This document shows, in pieces, positions 53,519 through 62,074 of a stretch of 64,000 nucleotides of DNA; positions within the stretch are counted from its first letter, which is position 1; each line of letters begins with the position of its first letter. Origin of the DNA: Pseudomonas sp. FP2335 (lineage in GTDB: Bacteria > Pseudomonadota > Gammaproteobacteria > Pseudomonadales > Pseudomonadaceae); contig NZ_CP117437.1 of the NCBI RefSeq assembly GCF_030687535.1, positions 3,493,501-3,557,500 on the forward strand, given 5' to 3'. A program made the position numbers and the translations under genes. The notes under the pieces are model-generated. The model ran no database searches. It was not told the origin of the DNA and saw only the letters and a list, made by a program, of their open reading frames with translations.

Positions 53519-55381
53519 TTACGGCAATTTCAGCGTGCGGGTCACCTCGGCCCACGGCACAAACTTGAAGTTCTGGGCCTGCTCGGGCATGCGCTTGCGC
53601 CCGTCCTGCACCACCAGCATGCCCTGGCTCCAGGGCCCGCCGAGGTTGATCGCAGTGACTTCCAGGCCATCGGTCTGCGAAGCACCGTCGATGCCGGCAT
53701 CGGCATTCAGGCCGACGCGAAACGCACCGTGGGTGGCGAACGGCGGTTCGGCATCCACCACCAGGTAGCTGTCGTTGCCCTGGCTGGAGATCACCAGGTA
53801 GTCGCGTTTATCGCTCTGGTACAACGCCAGGCCCTCGACGTCCGCATGCAGTTGCGGCCCCACCTTGATCACGCTGGTGAGCTTGGCCGGCTGGTCGGCG
53901 CGGGCATCCACCGCCCACACGCCGACGTCTTCTTCACCGATAAACAGGCGCTGGCGCTGGTCATCGGCCACGCAGCCTTCGGGCTGGCTGTCGACCTTGA
54001 ACTGGCGCACCAACTCGCCGTGCACGCGGCCGTCCGCGGCGCTCAGGCGGTATTGCAGGAAGGTGCCGTCCTTGTCGTTGGCGATGGCATAGATCTCGCC
54101 ACTGGCGGGCTGAAACAGGCAGATGCCGTAGATCGCCTTGAGCGGCGTCGGCACTTCACCGGCTTCGCGCAGCTCGCCGCTGCTGCGGTCGATGCTGAAC
54201 AGGCTCAGGCTGTTGTGATCACGGTTGCTGGCGACGGCGAGGTCGACGGTCTGCGTGCCCAACTTGAAATTGGGGCGCACGTCGACGTTGTTCAGGCGCC
54301 CGACCGCCAGTTCCTGCAACAGCTTGCCGTCCAGGTCATAGGCCAGCAGGCCCTGCTTTTTGTTGGTGCCGAGCACGCGGCTTTTGCCCGGCTGCTCGGG
54401 GTGAATCCAGATCGCCGGATCATCCGCTGCATCGCCCTGACGGCCGACAGGATCGGTCTGGCGCATGGCCGCGACCTCTGGAATCACCGCTTCGACCGGC
54501 ACCGACTTGGCCTGCCAATTGAGCTTGCCCTGATAGAGCTTGCCAGTGTCGTCATCACGCACCAGCAGTTGCTGGCCGCTCACCGCCAGTTGCTCCGGTT
54601 CCTTGAGGCCTGGCAGGTTCAGGCTCGATTGCTCCACCCAGCGCTCACCGCTTTGCTGGAACAGATGCAGTTGAGCCGTCTTGGGATCAAGCGCGACCAC
54701 ACCTCCCGGTATCAGCGCCATGGCCCCGGCTTCGCGCTTGGGATTGTCGAACACCGCCACCGGCGTGCGTTTCACATCCGCTTCCGGGTGCGCCGGGTAA
54801 GCCCACCAGCCGAGGTTTTCTTCGTTCACCACCAGGCGATTGGCGCCGTCGTCCACCTGGCAGAATTGCGCCGACGGCGGCAGCGGCAAACCGCGCACAC
54901 GCTGCGGCTCGCTCAACAGCGTCGCAGCGTGACCGACCAGCCATTGCTCGCCCTTGCCTTCCTCTCCGACGAGGAACACAAACAGGTTGGCGGCGGAGTC
55001 GCGGTAGAGGCACAGGCCATTCACCGCGTAGTCGCGGGTGGGCAGGTAGAGCGGTTTGCCGAAGGTTTTCGCGGACGCATCGAGGTTGATCAGCAGGGCT
55101 TGCTGGCGATCATTGTCGAGGCTGGCGACCAGGGTCTGGGAGCCGGCGGTGCGGGTATCGAGGCTGCTGAAATTGCCCTTGAAACGGGCCAGTTCGGCAC
55201 CTTTGGCGTCGACCAGTTGCAAGCCGTCACGGGGGCTGGCGGTGAGGCGCTGGGTGTCGCTCAGGAACGTGATTGCTTCGGCATTCAGGCCTGGCGCCCA
55301 GGGCGTCAGCGCCAGGTCGGCGGCCATTGCAGGCACGGCGGTCGCCAATGTCATCAGCAGGTACAGCTTGGAAATTCTCAT
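53519..55381 (-). CDS. Beta-propeller phytase (3-phytase), two-domain form
   Basis: A 620-aa exported phytase (signal peptide to about residue 21, AMA/A). The C-terminal half (about 300-620) is a beta-propeller phytase: DAADDPAIWIHPEQPGKSRVLGTNKKQGLLAYDLDG, LNNVDVRPNF, DGTFLQYRL, QPEGCVADDQRQRLFIGEEDVGVWAVDA and SQGNDSYLVVDAEPPF, which include the calcium-binding acidic clusters. The N-terminal half is a second, diverged propeller-like domain. It releases phosphate from phytate. It follows the receptor gene and precedes exbBD-tonB. Confidence 0.93.
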   Translation of the reverse strand: MRISKLYLLMTLATAVPAMAADLALTPWAPGLNAEAITFLSDTQRLTASPRDGLQLVDAKGAELARFKGNFSSLDTRTAGSQTLVASLDNDRQQALLINLDASAKTFGKPLYLPTRDYAVNGLCLYRDSAANLFVFLVGEEGKGEQWLVGHAATLLSEPQRVRGLPLPPSAQFCQVDDGANRLVVNEENLGWWAYPAHPEADVKRTPVAVFDNPKREAGAMALIPGGVVALDPKTAQLHLFQQSGERWVEQSSLNLPGLKEPEQLAVSGQQLLVRDDDTGKLYQGKLNWQAKSVPVEAVIPEVAAMRQTDPVGRQGDAADDPAIWIHPEQPGKSRVLGTNKKQGLLAYDLDGKLLQELAVGRLNNVDVRPNFKLGTQTVDLAVASNRDHNSLSLFSIDRSSGELREAGEVPTPLKAIYGICLFQPASGEIYAIANDKDGTFLQYRLSAADGRVHGELVRQFKVDSQPEGCVADDQRQRLFIGEEDVGVWAVDARADQPAKLTSVIKVGPQLHADVEGLALYQSDKRDYLVISSQGNDSYLVVDAEPPFATHGAFRVGLNADAGIDGASQTDGLEVTAINLGGPWSQGMLVVQDGRKRMPEQAQNFKFVPWAEVTRTLKLP

Positions 55382-55417
55382 GTACGGGTAAATCCTTTGA
55401 AAACAATGGAGTTCTAC

Positions 55418-55445
55418 TGTGGGAGCTGGCTTGCCTGCTCCCACA
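55418..55445. repeat. Short REP hairpin between receptor and phytase genes
   Basis: TGTGGGAGC and GCTCCCACA flank the 10-nt TGGCTTGCCT. It is a single collapsed family A unit within the operon, 19 bp after the receptor stop. Confidence 0.6.
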
Positions 55446-55464
55446 TTTAGATCAGTGTTGGTGC

Positions 55465-57978
55465 TTAGAAATGGGTGAAGGTCAGGCCGACTTTGTAGGT
55501 CGGGCCGTACTCCTCGTATTGGCCGTTGTAGCTGCGATGGCCGGTGTAGACGAAGTACGACTCATCCGTCAGGTTCTGCGCCTCGAAGCTCACTTGCAGG
55601 TTCTTGGTCAGCGAGTAGCGCGCGCTGAAATCGACGAAGGTCTGCGCATCCACGTGCAGGTCGTGGGCCTTGTCGTTGATCGAGGCCAGCTCGTACAGAT
55701 AGGCCGACTTGTAGTTGGCCGACAGGCGCAGGCTGAGCTTGTCGTCTTCCCAACCGAGCATCAGGTTGCCGACGCTGTCCGACTGGTTCGGCAGGCTGAT
55801 ATTGCGTTTGCGGTTGCTGCCGCTGGCACTGTCGAAGCCCTCGATGTCGGCGCTGGAGCGGCTGAACGTGGTGTTGGCGCCGACCAGCAAGCCGTTCCAC
55901 GGCGCCGGCAGCCAGTCGAACTTCTGCGAATAGGCCAGTTCCAGGCCGTAGAGCTTGGCACTGTCGCCATTGGCGTAGGTGTGGGCCTCGGAAAAATTGG
56001 TCCAGGCGCCGGTACCGGCCAGGTCGGTGTTGTAGACGAAGTTCTTGATGTCCTTGTAGAACACGAACGCCGAGACAGTGCCGGCGCGCCCCATGAAGTG
56101 CTCGATGCCCAGGTCCAGGTTGCTCGATTCCAGGGGCTTGAGATTCGGGTTGCCGAAGGTGGCTTCGTCATCGTCTATCACAAAGCCCGGCGCCAGCTGG
56201 CCGAAGGTCGGGCGCACCACGGATTTGGTCCAGGCCGCGCGCACCTGGGTGTTCTTGTCGATCTGGTAGCGCGCATGCAGGCCCGGCAGCCAGTGGTGGT
56301 AGCGGCGCTGGGTGTGGTTGTCGCTGAACACGCCGTCGGTGGCGCCGGTGCCTTTGGCGTCGAACTCGGTGCCTTCGTAGCGCAGGCCGGCGATGAAGCG
56401 CCAGTCGTCGATGTCGACAGTGTTCATCAGGTAACCGGCGTTGATGTCTTCGCGGATGGTGAAGTCGTTGACCCGCGATTCGGTCTCGTCATAAAAGTCC
56501 GCCGCATTCAGGCCGCCGAGCAGTTGCTTGATACCACTGGCGCTGATGCCGGGGCCGTAGTTGCCCAGGCGGTAGTCGACATTGCCCTTCTGGAACTGGG
56601 TGAGGTTGAGCTGTTCGTCGCTGAAACCGAGGTCATCGAAGTTCTTGTAGGCCCAGGCTTCCAGGTCGTTGGTCTTGTGGCGGCGGCTGACTTTGCCGCC
56701 GAACTTGAACTGCGAGGCGTAGCCGCTCAGGTCGTAGTCGCGGGCCAGGTCCAGGCGCAGGTTTTTCTCGGTGTCCTTGGTGTTCTGTTTTTCCCAGTCG
56801 ACTTTGTCGAGGGTGTAGTTGCTGGCGTCGTAGAAACCGGCGCCGATGATCGGCCGTGGCTTGTCCTTGTCGTAGAAGCCGCTATTGGCGAAGTCGCCGC
56901 CGTCGAAGGTCGCACCGGCGATATGCCCCGGGCTGTCTTCGCTGGACTGGCTGTAACCGGCCTGGCCGCTGAGGGTCCACAGGCCAAGCATGCGCTCGCC
57001 GCCAAACACGTAGGACTGGATTTCCTGAGTCTCTTCGCGGTTCTTCAACTTGCGCTTGGCTTCGGCATCGCCCAGTTCGCCGGCAGCCAGCGGGTCGGCA
57101 AATTCGATGCTGGTGGAGTTGCGGGTCTCGGTGTCCTTGTAGCGGCTGTAGAGGGTGCGCAGGTAATAACTGCTGAGGTCGTCGGGCTTGTAGTCGAAGT
57201 TCAGCCCACCACCGGCACGCTCGCGGCTGATGTCGTAGTCACGCTGTTCGAATTCGTTGAGTTTGGCGCCGTCGGTGAAGTCCCAGGCGCCGCCGGTCTC
57301 GACGTTGTCCGAGCCGAAGTCACGCTTCTGCCAGCTCAGCGCGGCGGCCACGCCGAAGTTTTCGATGCCATCGCCAAGGCTGAAACGATTGCTGGCCGCG
57401 CCGGAGAATTTCGGGCTGGTCTGGCTGGTGTTCTTGTCGTAGCTGGCTTCGCTGCTACCGGTGTAGAACAGGCCCTTGTGGTCGAAGGCCGAGAGGCTTT
57501 GCACGTCGACGGTGCCGCCGAGGGAGTTGGCGTCCATGTCCGGGGTCAAGGTCTTGATCACCGACAGCGATTGCACCAGCTCCGAAGGCAGCACATCCAG
57601 GGCCACGGCGCGGCGTGCGCTTTCCGGGGCTGGCACCAGGGTGCCGTTGATGGTCACGCTGTTGAGGTCCGGGCCCAGGCCGCGCACGCTGACGAAGCGC
57701 CCTTCGCCCTGGTCGCGCTCGACGCTGACACCGGGCAGGCGCTGCACGGCTTCGGCGACGTTTTCATCCGGCAACTGGGCGACGCCGTCGGCGTGCACCA
57801 CGCTCTTGATGCTGTCGGAAGTGCGCTGCTCCTTCAACGCCGAATCAATCGCCGCCGCCTGGCCGACCACTTCAACGTGCTCGGTGGTGGCCGCCTCGGC
57901 CGCATTGAGCCGCTCACTGGCAATCGCCAGGGCCAAGGCGGTAAGCGTGAAGCTGACGAGCCCGGTGCGCTTGTACAT
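55465..57978 (-). CDS. TonB-dependent receptor of the phytate operon
   Basis: An 837-aa receptor: signal peptide to about residue 27, plug domain (VEVVGQAAAIDSALKEQRTSDSI, NVAEAVQRLPGVSVERDQGEGRFVSVRGLGPDLNSVTING, SLGGTVDVQSLSAFD) and a long barrel ending in YKVGLTFTHF. The opening and the YxLPDENVAEAVQRLPGV phrase are of the Caulobacter/Xanthomonas-type receptors for oligosaccharides or other nutrients. GGAGG before ATG 57978. First gene of the receptor-phytase-exbB-exbD-tonB operon, so phytate or its inositol-phosphate products are the likely ligands. Confidence 0.9.
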   Translation of the reverse strand: MYKRTGLVSFTLTALALAIASERLNAAEAATTEHVEVVGQAAAIDSALKEQRTSDSIKSVVHADGVAQLPDENVAEAVQRLPGVSVERDQGEGRFVSVRGLGPDLNSVTINGTLVPAPESARRAVALDVLPSELVQSLSVIKTLTPDMDANSLGGTVDVQSLSAFDHKGLFYTGSSEASYDKNTSQTSPKFSGAASNRFSLGDGIENFGVAAALSWQKRDFGSDNVETGGAWDFTDGAKLNEFEQRDYDISRERAGGGLNFDYKPDDLSSYYLRTLYSRYKDTETRNSTSIEFADPLAAGELGDAEAKRKLKNREETQEIQSYVFGGERMLGLWTLSGQAGYSQSSEDSPGHIAGATFDGGDFANSGFYDKDKPRPIIGAGFYDASNYTLDKVDWEKQNTKDTEKNLRLDLARDYDLSGYASQFKFGGKVSRRHKTNDLEAWAYKNFDDLGFSDEQLNLTQFQKGNVDYRLGNYGPGISASGIKQLLGGLNAADFYDETESRVNDFTIREDINAGYLMNTVDIDDWRFIAGLRYEGTEFDAKGTGATDGVFSDNHTQRRYHHWLPGLHARYQIDKNTQVRAAWTKSVVRPTFGQLAPGFVIDDDEATFGNPNLKPLESSNLDLGIEHFMGRAGTVSAFVFYKDIKNFVYNTDLAGTGAWTNFSEAHTYANGDSAKLYGLELAYSQKFDWLPAPWNGLLVGANTTFSRSSADIEGFDSASGSNRKRNISLPNQSDSVGNLMLGWEDDKLSLRLSANYKSAYLYELASINDKAHDLHVDAQTFVDFSARYSLTKNLQVSFEAQNLTDESYFVYTGHRSYNGQYEEYGPTYKVGLTFTHF

Positions 57979-58051
57979 GCAATCCTCCCCAAGAATCCTG
58001 TGGCGCCAGGCAAGAGGCCTGGCAACTGGGAGGGCAAGCTAGGGGTGGGGG

Positions 58052-58069
58052 ATGACGGTTCTGTGACAG
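58052..58069 (-). promoter_or_regulatory. Pho box upstream of the phytate operon
   Basis: On the reverse strand CTGTCACAGAACCGTCAT is two 7-bp PhoB half sites (CTGTCAC and CCGTCAT) 11 bp apart, each with at most one change from CTGTCAT. It ends 73 bp before the start codon of the receptor gene. PhoB activation under phosphate starvation fits a phytase operon exactly. Confidence 0.75.
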
Positions 58070-58159
58070 GAGTTGGCTGTGAACCCCGTAAACCGGGGTT
58101 TTGAGCGGGTTTACGCGAACAAATGAGCTGAAATGACCTCGGTCAAAAAGTGGGGCTTG

Positions 58160-58248
58160 TGTGGGAGCGGGCTTGCTCGCGAATGCAGTGTGTCAGTCAA
58201 AGCTGTTCTAACTGACCCACCGCCTTCGCGAGCAAGCCCGCTCCCACA
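58160..58248. repeat. REPIN (family A) between the two divergent Pho boxes
   Basis: Perfect 24-bp arms, 58160-58183 and 58225-58248, from TGTGGGAGCGGGCTTGCTCG. Lies between the receptor operon's Pho box and the one preceding the GGDEF gene. Confidence 0.88.
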
Positions 58249-58322
58249 CAGCCAGCGCCACATTTGATCTGTGTTTGCCAGTGAATTGTGTTTTAGCCGT
58301 GAGCTGATTCGACCCACCCCCA

Positions 58323-58340
58323 CCGTCATGCAACCGTCAC
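58323..58340 (+). promoter_or_regulatory. Second Pho-box-like site, upstream of the GGDEF gene
   Basis: CCGTCATGCAACCGTCAC has two half sites (CCGTCAT and CCGTCAC) at the 11-bp period of PhoB, 52 bp before the start of the GGDEF gene. It differs from the consensus at one or two bases per half site, so it is weaker than the first. Confidence 0.55.
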
Positions 58341-58392
58341 ATCCATCTGCTGTGCTGGCGCCCATCGCTTCGTTGCCCAAGGACTCGCGGCC

Positions 58393-59307
58393 ATGTTCTG
58401 CGTACTCAAACCCCACCGCTGGAAACTCGCCCTGCTGCTGATCGCCGCCAACCTCGGCCTGCTCCTGCACCTGGCCTGCGGCGAGTTGAAAAGCGTCAGC
58501 GAATGGGTCTGGCTGGACATCTTCGGCGAGGGCGGCTCGGCCCTGCTCGCCCTGGTCTGGCTTGGCCTGGTGCTGAAAAGCCGCCCCGCCGGGCGCGTGA
58601 CCAACTACCTGGCGCTGGGCCTGTCGTGCATCTTTTTCTCATGGTGGATCGACAGCCTCGACGAGTTCATCCGCCTGCCCGACAGCATCACCTGGGACCA
58701 CTGGCTCGAATCCGGGCCGATGCCGGTGGGCATGATCCTGCTGACCATCGGCATCTACCACTGGCACCGCGAGCAACTGGCGATCAGCGCGCAGATGGAG
58801 AAGCGCGAGCGGCTGTTCCGCGAGCACCGGCTGTTCGACAAACTCACGCCACTGGCCGGTGCCGACTACCTCAAGCGCCAGTTGGCCGAGAGCCTGCAAG
58901 ACAGCCGCGAGCAACAACAGCCGCTGTCGTTGCTGGCCCTGGACCTGGACAACTTCGCCGCAATCAACCAGGCCTACGGCCATGCCGAAGGCGACGCGGT
59001 ATTGCAGGCCCTCAGCCATGCACTGTTGCTGAACCTGCGCCGCCAGGATTTGCTGTGCCGCCTGGCCGGTGATCGTTTTGTGGTGCTGCTGCCAAACACC
59101 GGCGAACGCCAGGCCCAGGTGCTCGCACTGGAACTGCAACAGAGCGTACGCGCCCTCGCCCACAAGACCCGCCAGCAAGGCGAACGCCTGCAACTGGCGG
59201 CGACCACGGCCGTGGTGATGGCCCTCGACGAAGCGCCCCAGGACTTGCTCAAGCGCCTGAACCTGGCCCTCGCCCGCGCCAAACACCCCCTCGCGAAAAG
59301 CGCCTGA
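58393..59307 (+). CDS. Membrane GGDEF-domain protein with degenerate signature (AGDRF)
   Basis: A 304-aa protein: about four N-terminal hydrophobic segments (LALLLIAANLGLLLHLACG, ALLALVWLGLVLK, YLALGLSCIFFSWWI, MPVGMILLTIGIYHW), a coiled coil and a GGDEF domain (about 150-300). LALDLDNFAAINQAYGHAEGD is intact, but the GG(D/E)EF signature is AGDRF (225-229), losing the second acidic residue. So cyclase activity is doubtful; it may bind GTP or sense membrane state. Its TGA is followed after 1 nt by the AraC gene, so they are coupled. Confidence 0.85.
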   Translation: MFCVLKPHRWKLALLLIAANLGLLLHLACGELKSVSEWVWLDIFGEGGSALLALVWLGLVLKSRPAGRVTNYLALGLSCIFFSWWIDSLDEFIRLPDSITWDHWLESGPMPVGMILLTIGIYHWHREQLAISAQMEKRERLFREHRLFDKLTPLAGADYLKRQLAESLQDSREQQQPLSLLALDLDNFAAINQAYGHAEGDAVLQALSHALLLNLRRQDLLCRLAGDRFVVLLPNTGERQAQVLALELQQSVRALAHKTRQQGERLQLAATTAVVMALDEAPQDLLKRLNLALARAKHPLAKSA

Positions 59308-59308
59308 G

Positions 59309-60346
59309 ATGGTCGTGAAAACCGACTGGTATGAAGCCGACAGCCGCTTCATCCCTGGGCACTACCAACCCGCCACACTGATCGACCTGGCTTTGTCGCG
59401 GGACATCGACAGCCATCGCCTGCTACGCGGCACCGGGCTGTTTCACGACGACATCCTGGCCGGTACGGCGCGCCTGAGTCCGCAGCAGTTTTTTGCGCTG
59501 ATCGGCAACAGCCGCAAATTATTGGACGCCGACGACAGCAGCTTCCTGTTTGGCCAGCGCCTGCTGCCAGGCTATTACGGCGCGGCCAGCCACGCCTTGG
59601 GGCATGCGCAGAACCTGCATCAGGCCCTCGAGATCCTGATCCAGCAGCAAGTGCTGCTCAGCCCATTGGTGAGCCTGCAACTGGAACTGGATGAGCACCA
59701 CGCCTACCTGTACTGGCTGGACAGCTGCGGCGCCGGCGAACACTGGCGTTTCCTGCTGGAAGCGAGCATGACCTCGCTGGTTGCCATGAGTCAGTGGCTC
59801 AGCGGCGAACGCCTGCCGTGGGCGTGCAGTGTCAGCCATGCCGAGCCGCGTTACGTCGAGCAGTATTGGGTGCACCTGGGCGAAGAAACCCGCTTCGAAC
59901 GCCCGCTGGACATGCTGAGCATCCCCCGTGAATACCTGACCCGTGCCTGGCCGGGCGCCTCGGCCACGGCTGGGCAAGTGGCACGCCAGCAAGCCCGCGA
60001 GCAGATCGAGCAGTTGGGTTTTGCCGGCAGTTTTCTCGATTGCCTCCACGATTACCTGCGCGACCAGGTGCGCCAGGCGCCGAGCCTGGAGCAGGCGGCC
60101 CAGGCCTTCGCCATGAGCCCGGCGACCCTCAAGCGCAAGTTGCACAAGCACGACACCGGGTTTCAGCAGCAGGTCGACCGCGTGCGCAAGCAGGTGGCGT
60201 TGCACCTGTATCAGGTCAAGGGCTACAGCAATGAGGAAGTGGCGGCGTATTTGAACTTCAACGACGCGGCGAACTTTCGCCGCGCGTTCAAGCGCTGGAC
60301 CGGCAGCACACCGAGCCTGATCCGCCAGCTGTTCAACAGCCGCTAG
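59309..60346 (+). CDS. AraC-family transcriptional regulator
   Basis: A 345-aa AraC protein of the large type: an N-terminal arabinose-binding-like domain of the OruR/ArgR-like group (LARDIDSHRLLRGTG-type opening ALSRDIDSHRLLRGTGLFHDD) and a C-terminal double helix-turn-helix (about 235-345, SLEQAAQAFAMSPATLKRKLHKH, VAAYLNFNDAANFRRAFKRWTG). Directly behind the GGDEF gene, so coexpressed. The 3' end overlaps the convergent LysR gene by 14 bp. The target is unknown. Confidence 0.88.
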   Translation: MVVKTDWYEADSRFIPGHYQPATLIDLALSRDIDSHRLLRGTGLFHDDILAGTARLSPQQFFALIGNSRKLLDADDSSFLFGQRLLPGYYGAASHALGHAQNLHQALEILIQQQVLLSPLVSLQLELDEHHAYLYWLDSCGAGEHWRFLLEASMTSLVAMSQWLSGERLPWACSVSHAEPRYVEQYWVHLGEETRFERPLDMLSIPREYLTRAWPGASATAGQVARQQAREQIEQLGFAGSFLDCLHDYLRDQVRQAPSLEQAAQAFAMSPATLKRKLHKHDTGFQQQVDRVRKQVALHLYQVKGYSNEEVAAYLNFNDAANFRRAFKRWTGSTPSLIRQLFNSR

Positions 60347-61214
60347 CCAGGCGCTCGCGCAGGAATTCCACCAGCGCCTGCACCGGGCGCGAACTTTGCC
60401 GGTGCTGCGGGTACACCGCCGACAGGGTCAGGTCTTCGGGGGCGAATTCGTCGAGGACCGTCACCAGGCGGCCGTCCTTCAACGCCTCGCCGACGATAAA
60501 AGTCGGCAGGTAGGTGACGCCCAGCCCGGCAATCGCGGTGTCGCGCAACAGGTCGCCGTTGTTCACGCGCATGCGCCCGCACACGTTCACCGCTTGCAGC
60601 TTGCCCTTGAAGCGCCACTGCACCTGGCGACCATGGCCGTAGGGCAGGCAGTCATGCGCGGCGAGGTCATCGGGTTTTTGCGGGGTGCCGCGCCGGGCCA
60701 GGTAGTCGGGGCTGGCGCAGTACACCCGGGGGATGCCGGCGATGCGGCGGGCAATCAGGGTTGAGTCTTCCAGGGTGCCGATGCGCAGCACCAGATCGTA
60801 GCCTTCGCCGATCAGGTCCACGGGACGGTCACTGAGGTCGACCTCGACCGCGACCTCGGGATAGCGCTGCAAGAACAACGGCAACAGGCAACCCAGATGG
60901 GCCATGGCAAACGACAACGGCGCGCTCAGGCGAATGGTGCCGCGCGGCTCGCTGTTCTGGCCGGCGATGCCCTGCTCCACTTGCTCGACTTCACTGAGCA
61001 GGCGCAAGGCGGATTCGTAGTAACTCTGGCCGAGTGGCGTAACGTCCAGGCGGCGGGTGGAGCGGTTGAGCAGACGCACGCCGAGGCGGTCTTCGAGCTG
61101 GATCAGGCGGCGGCTGACAAACTGCTTGGACAGGCCCAACTGTTCGGCGGCGGCGGTGAAGCTGCCGGATTCCATGACCTGGCAAAACAGGCGCATGTCT
61201 TCAAAGGGGTTCAT
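60333..61214 (-). CDS. LysR-family transcriptional regulator
   Basis: A 293-aa LysR protein. HTH at about 5-65 (MRLFCQVMESGSFTAAAEQLGLSKQFVSRRLIQLE), effector-binding domain from about 90 (TIRLSAPLSFAMAHLGCLLPLFL, DLVLRIGTLEDSTLIARRIAGIPRVYCASPDYLARRG). This profile is the common CrgA/DsdC-like 'transport-regulator' group. It ends inside the convergent AraC gene. The amidohydrolase operon lies upstream on the same strand but a REPIN separates them, so it is not clearly their regulator. Confidence 0.88.
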   Translation of the reverse strand: MNPFEDMRLFCQVMESGSFTAAAEQLGLSKQFVSRRLIQLEDRLGVRLLNRSTRRLDVTPLGQSYYESALRLLSEVEQVEQGIAGQNSEPRGTIRLSAPLSFAMAHLGCLLPLFLQRYPEVAVEVDLSDRPVDLIGEGYDLVLRIGTLEDSTLIARRIAGIPRVYCASPDYLARRGTPQKPDDLAAHDCLPYGHGRQVQWRFKGKLQAVNVCGRMRVNNGDLLRDTAIAGLGVTYLPTFIVGEALKDGRLVTVLDEFAPEDLTLSAVYPQHRQSSRPVQALVEFLRERLASGC

Positions 61215-61295
61215 TGTCGCTTCTCGGTGGACATTTAAGCGGTTGTATAACCGGTTAGTCGCAATACCACAAAACAAAATGTGGGAGCTGGCTTC

Positions 61296-61384
61296 TGTGG
61301 GAGCGGGCTTGCTCGCGAAAGCGCTGGGTCAGTTGGAACATCTTTGACTGACACGCCGCATTCGCGAGCAAGCCCGCTCCCACA
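61296..61384. repeat. REPIN (family A) with flanking REP halves
   Basis: Perfect 24-bp arms, 61296-61319 and 61361-61384; additional halves TGTGGGAGC (61279) and GGCTCCCACAG (about 61391) flank it. Fills the gap between the isochorismatase and LysR genes. Confidence 0.85.
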
Positions 61385-61428
61385 AAAAACCGGCTCCCAC
61401 AGGGTTCAACGGTGTGATGCAGAACCGC

Positions 61429-62046
61429 TTACTTGGCAGTAAACGCCGAGTAGCTGTTCATCAGGTTGCGGTAGTTGGGGATGCGCGGCGACAGCAGGTT
61501 GGCCAGGCCTTCCATGTCGTTGCGCCAGTCACGTTGCAGCTCGCACGCCACCGCAAACCAGTTCACCAGTTGTGCACCGGCGGCGGTCATGCGTGCCCAG
61601 GCAGCCTGCTGCACGGTTTCGTTGAAGGTCCCCGATGCATCGGTGACCACGAACACTTCAAAGCCTTCCTCCAGCGCGCACAAGGTCGGGAACGCCACGC
61701 ACACATCGGTCACCACACCGGCAATGATGATCTGCTTGCGACCGGTCGCCTTCACGGCCTTGACGAAATCTTCGTTGTCCCAGGCGTTGATCTGGCCAGG
61801 GCGGGCGATGTACGGCGCGTCCGGGAACAGTTCTTTCAGCTCAGGCACCAGCGGACCGTTGGGGCCGCTTTCAAAGCTGGTGGTGAGGATGGTCGGCAGG
61901 TTGAAGAACTTCGCCACATCGGCCAGGGCCAGGACGTTGTTCTTGAATTCGTTCGGCGAGAAATCCTGCACCAGCGAGATCAGGCCAGTCTGGTGGTCAA
62001 CCAACAGTACAACGGCGTCATCTTTGTTCAAACGAGGGCTAGCCAT
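61429..62046 (-). CDS. ycaC: Isochorismatase-family hydrolase, YcaC-like
   Basis: A 205-aa cysteine hydrolase. The triad region shows Asp17 in VVLLVDHQTG and Cys116 in GVVTDVCVAFP; TSFESGPNGPLVPELKEL and the C-terminal half match YcaC-type proteins. Such enzymes hydrolyse amides or nicotinamide-like compounds. It lies 28 nt after the amidohydrolase gene and likely forms an operon with it; related Pseudomonas amidohydrolases are often found with an isochorismatase. Substrate unknown. Confidence 0.82.
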   Translation of the reverse strand: MASPRLNKDDAVVLLVDHQTGLISLVQDFSPNEFKNNVLALADVAKFFNLPTILTTSFESGPNGPLVPELKELFPDAPYIARPGQINAWDNEDFVKAVKATGRKQIIIAGVVTDVCVAFPTLCALEEGFEVFVVTDASGTFNETVQQAAWARMTAAGAQLVNWFAVACELQRDWRNDMEGLANLLSPRIPNYRNLMNSYSAFTAK

Positions 62047-62074
62047 GGTTCAACTCCTTACGGGGGATGGGAAA

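Noticed and set aside
55273..58104. 943-aa open frame antisense to the phytate receptor and phytase
   Set aside because: It lies opposite well-supported receptor and phytase genes, has Val/Ala/Gln-rich low-complexity composition typical of antisense frames in GC-rich DNA, and no family motifs.
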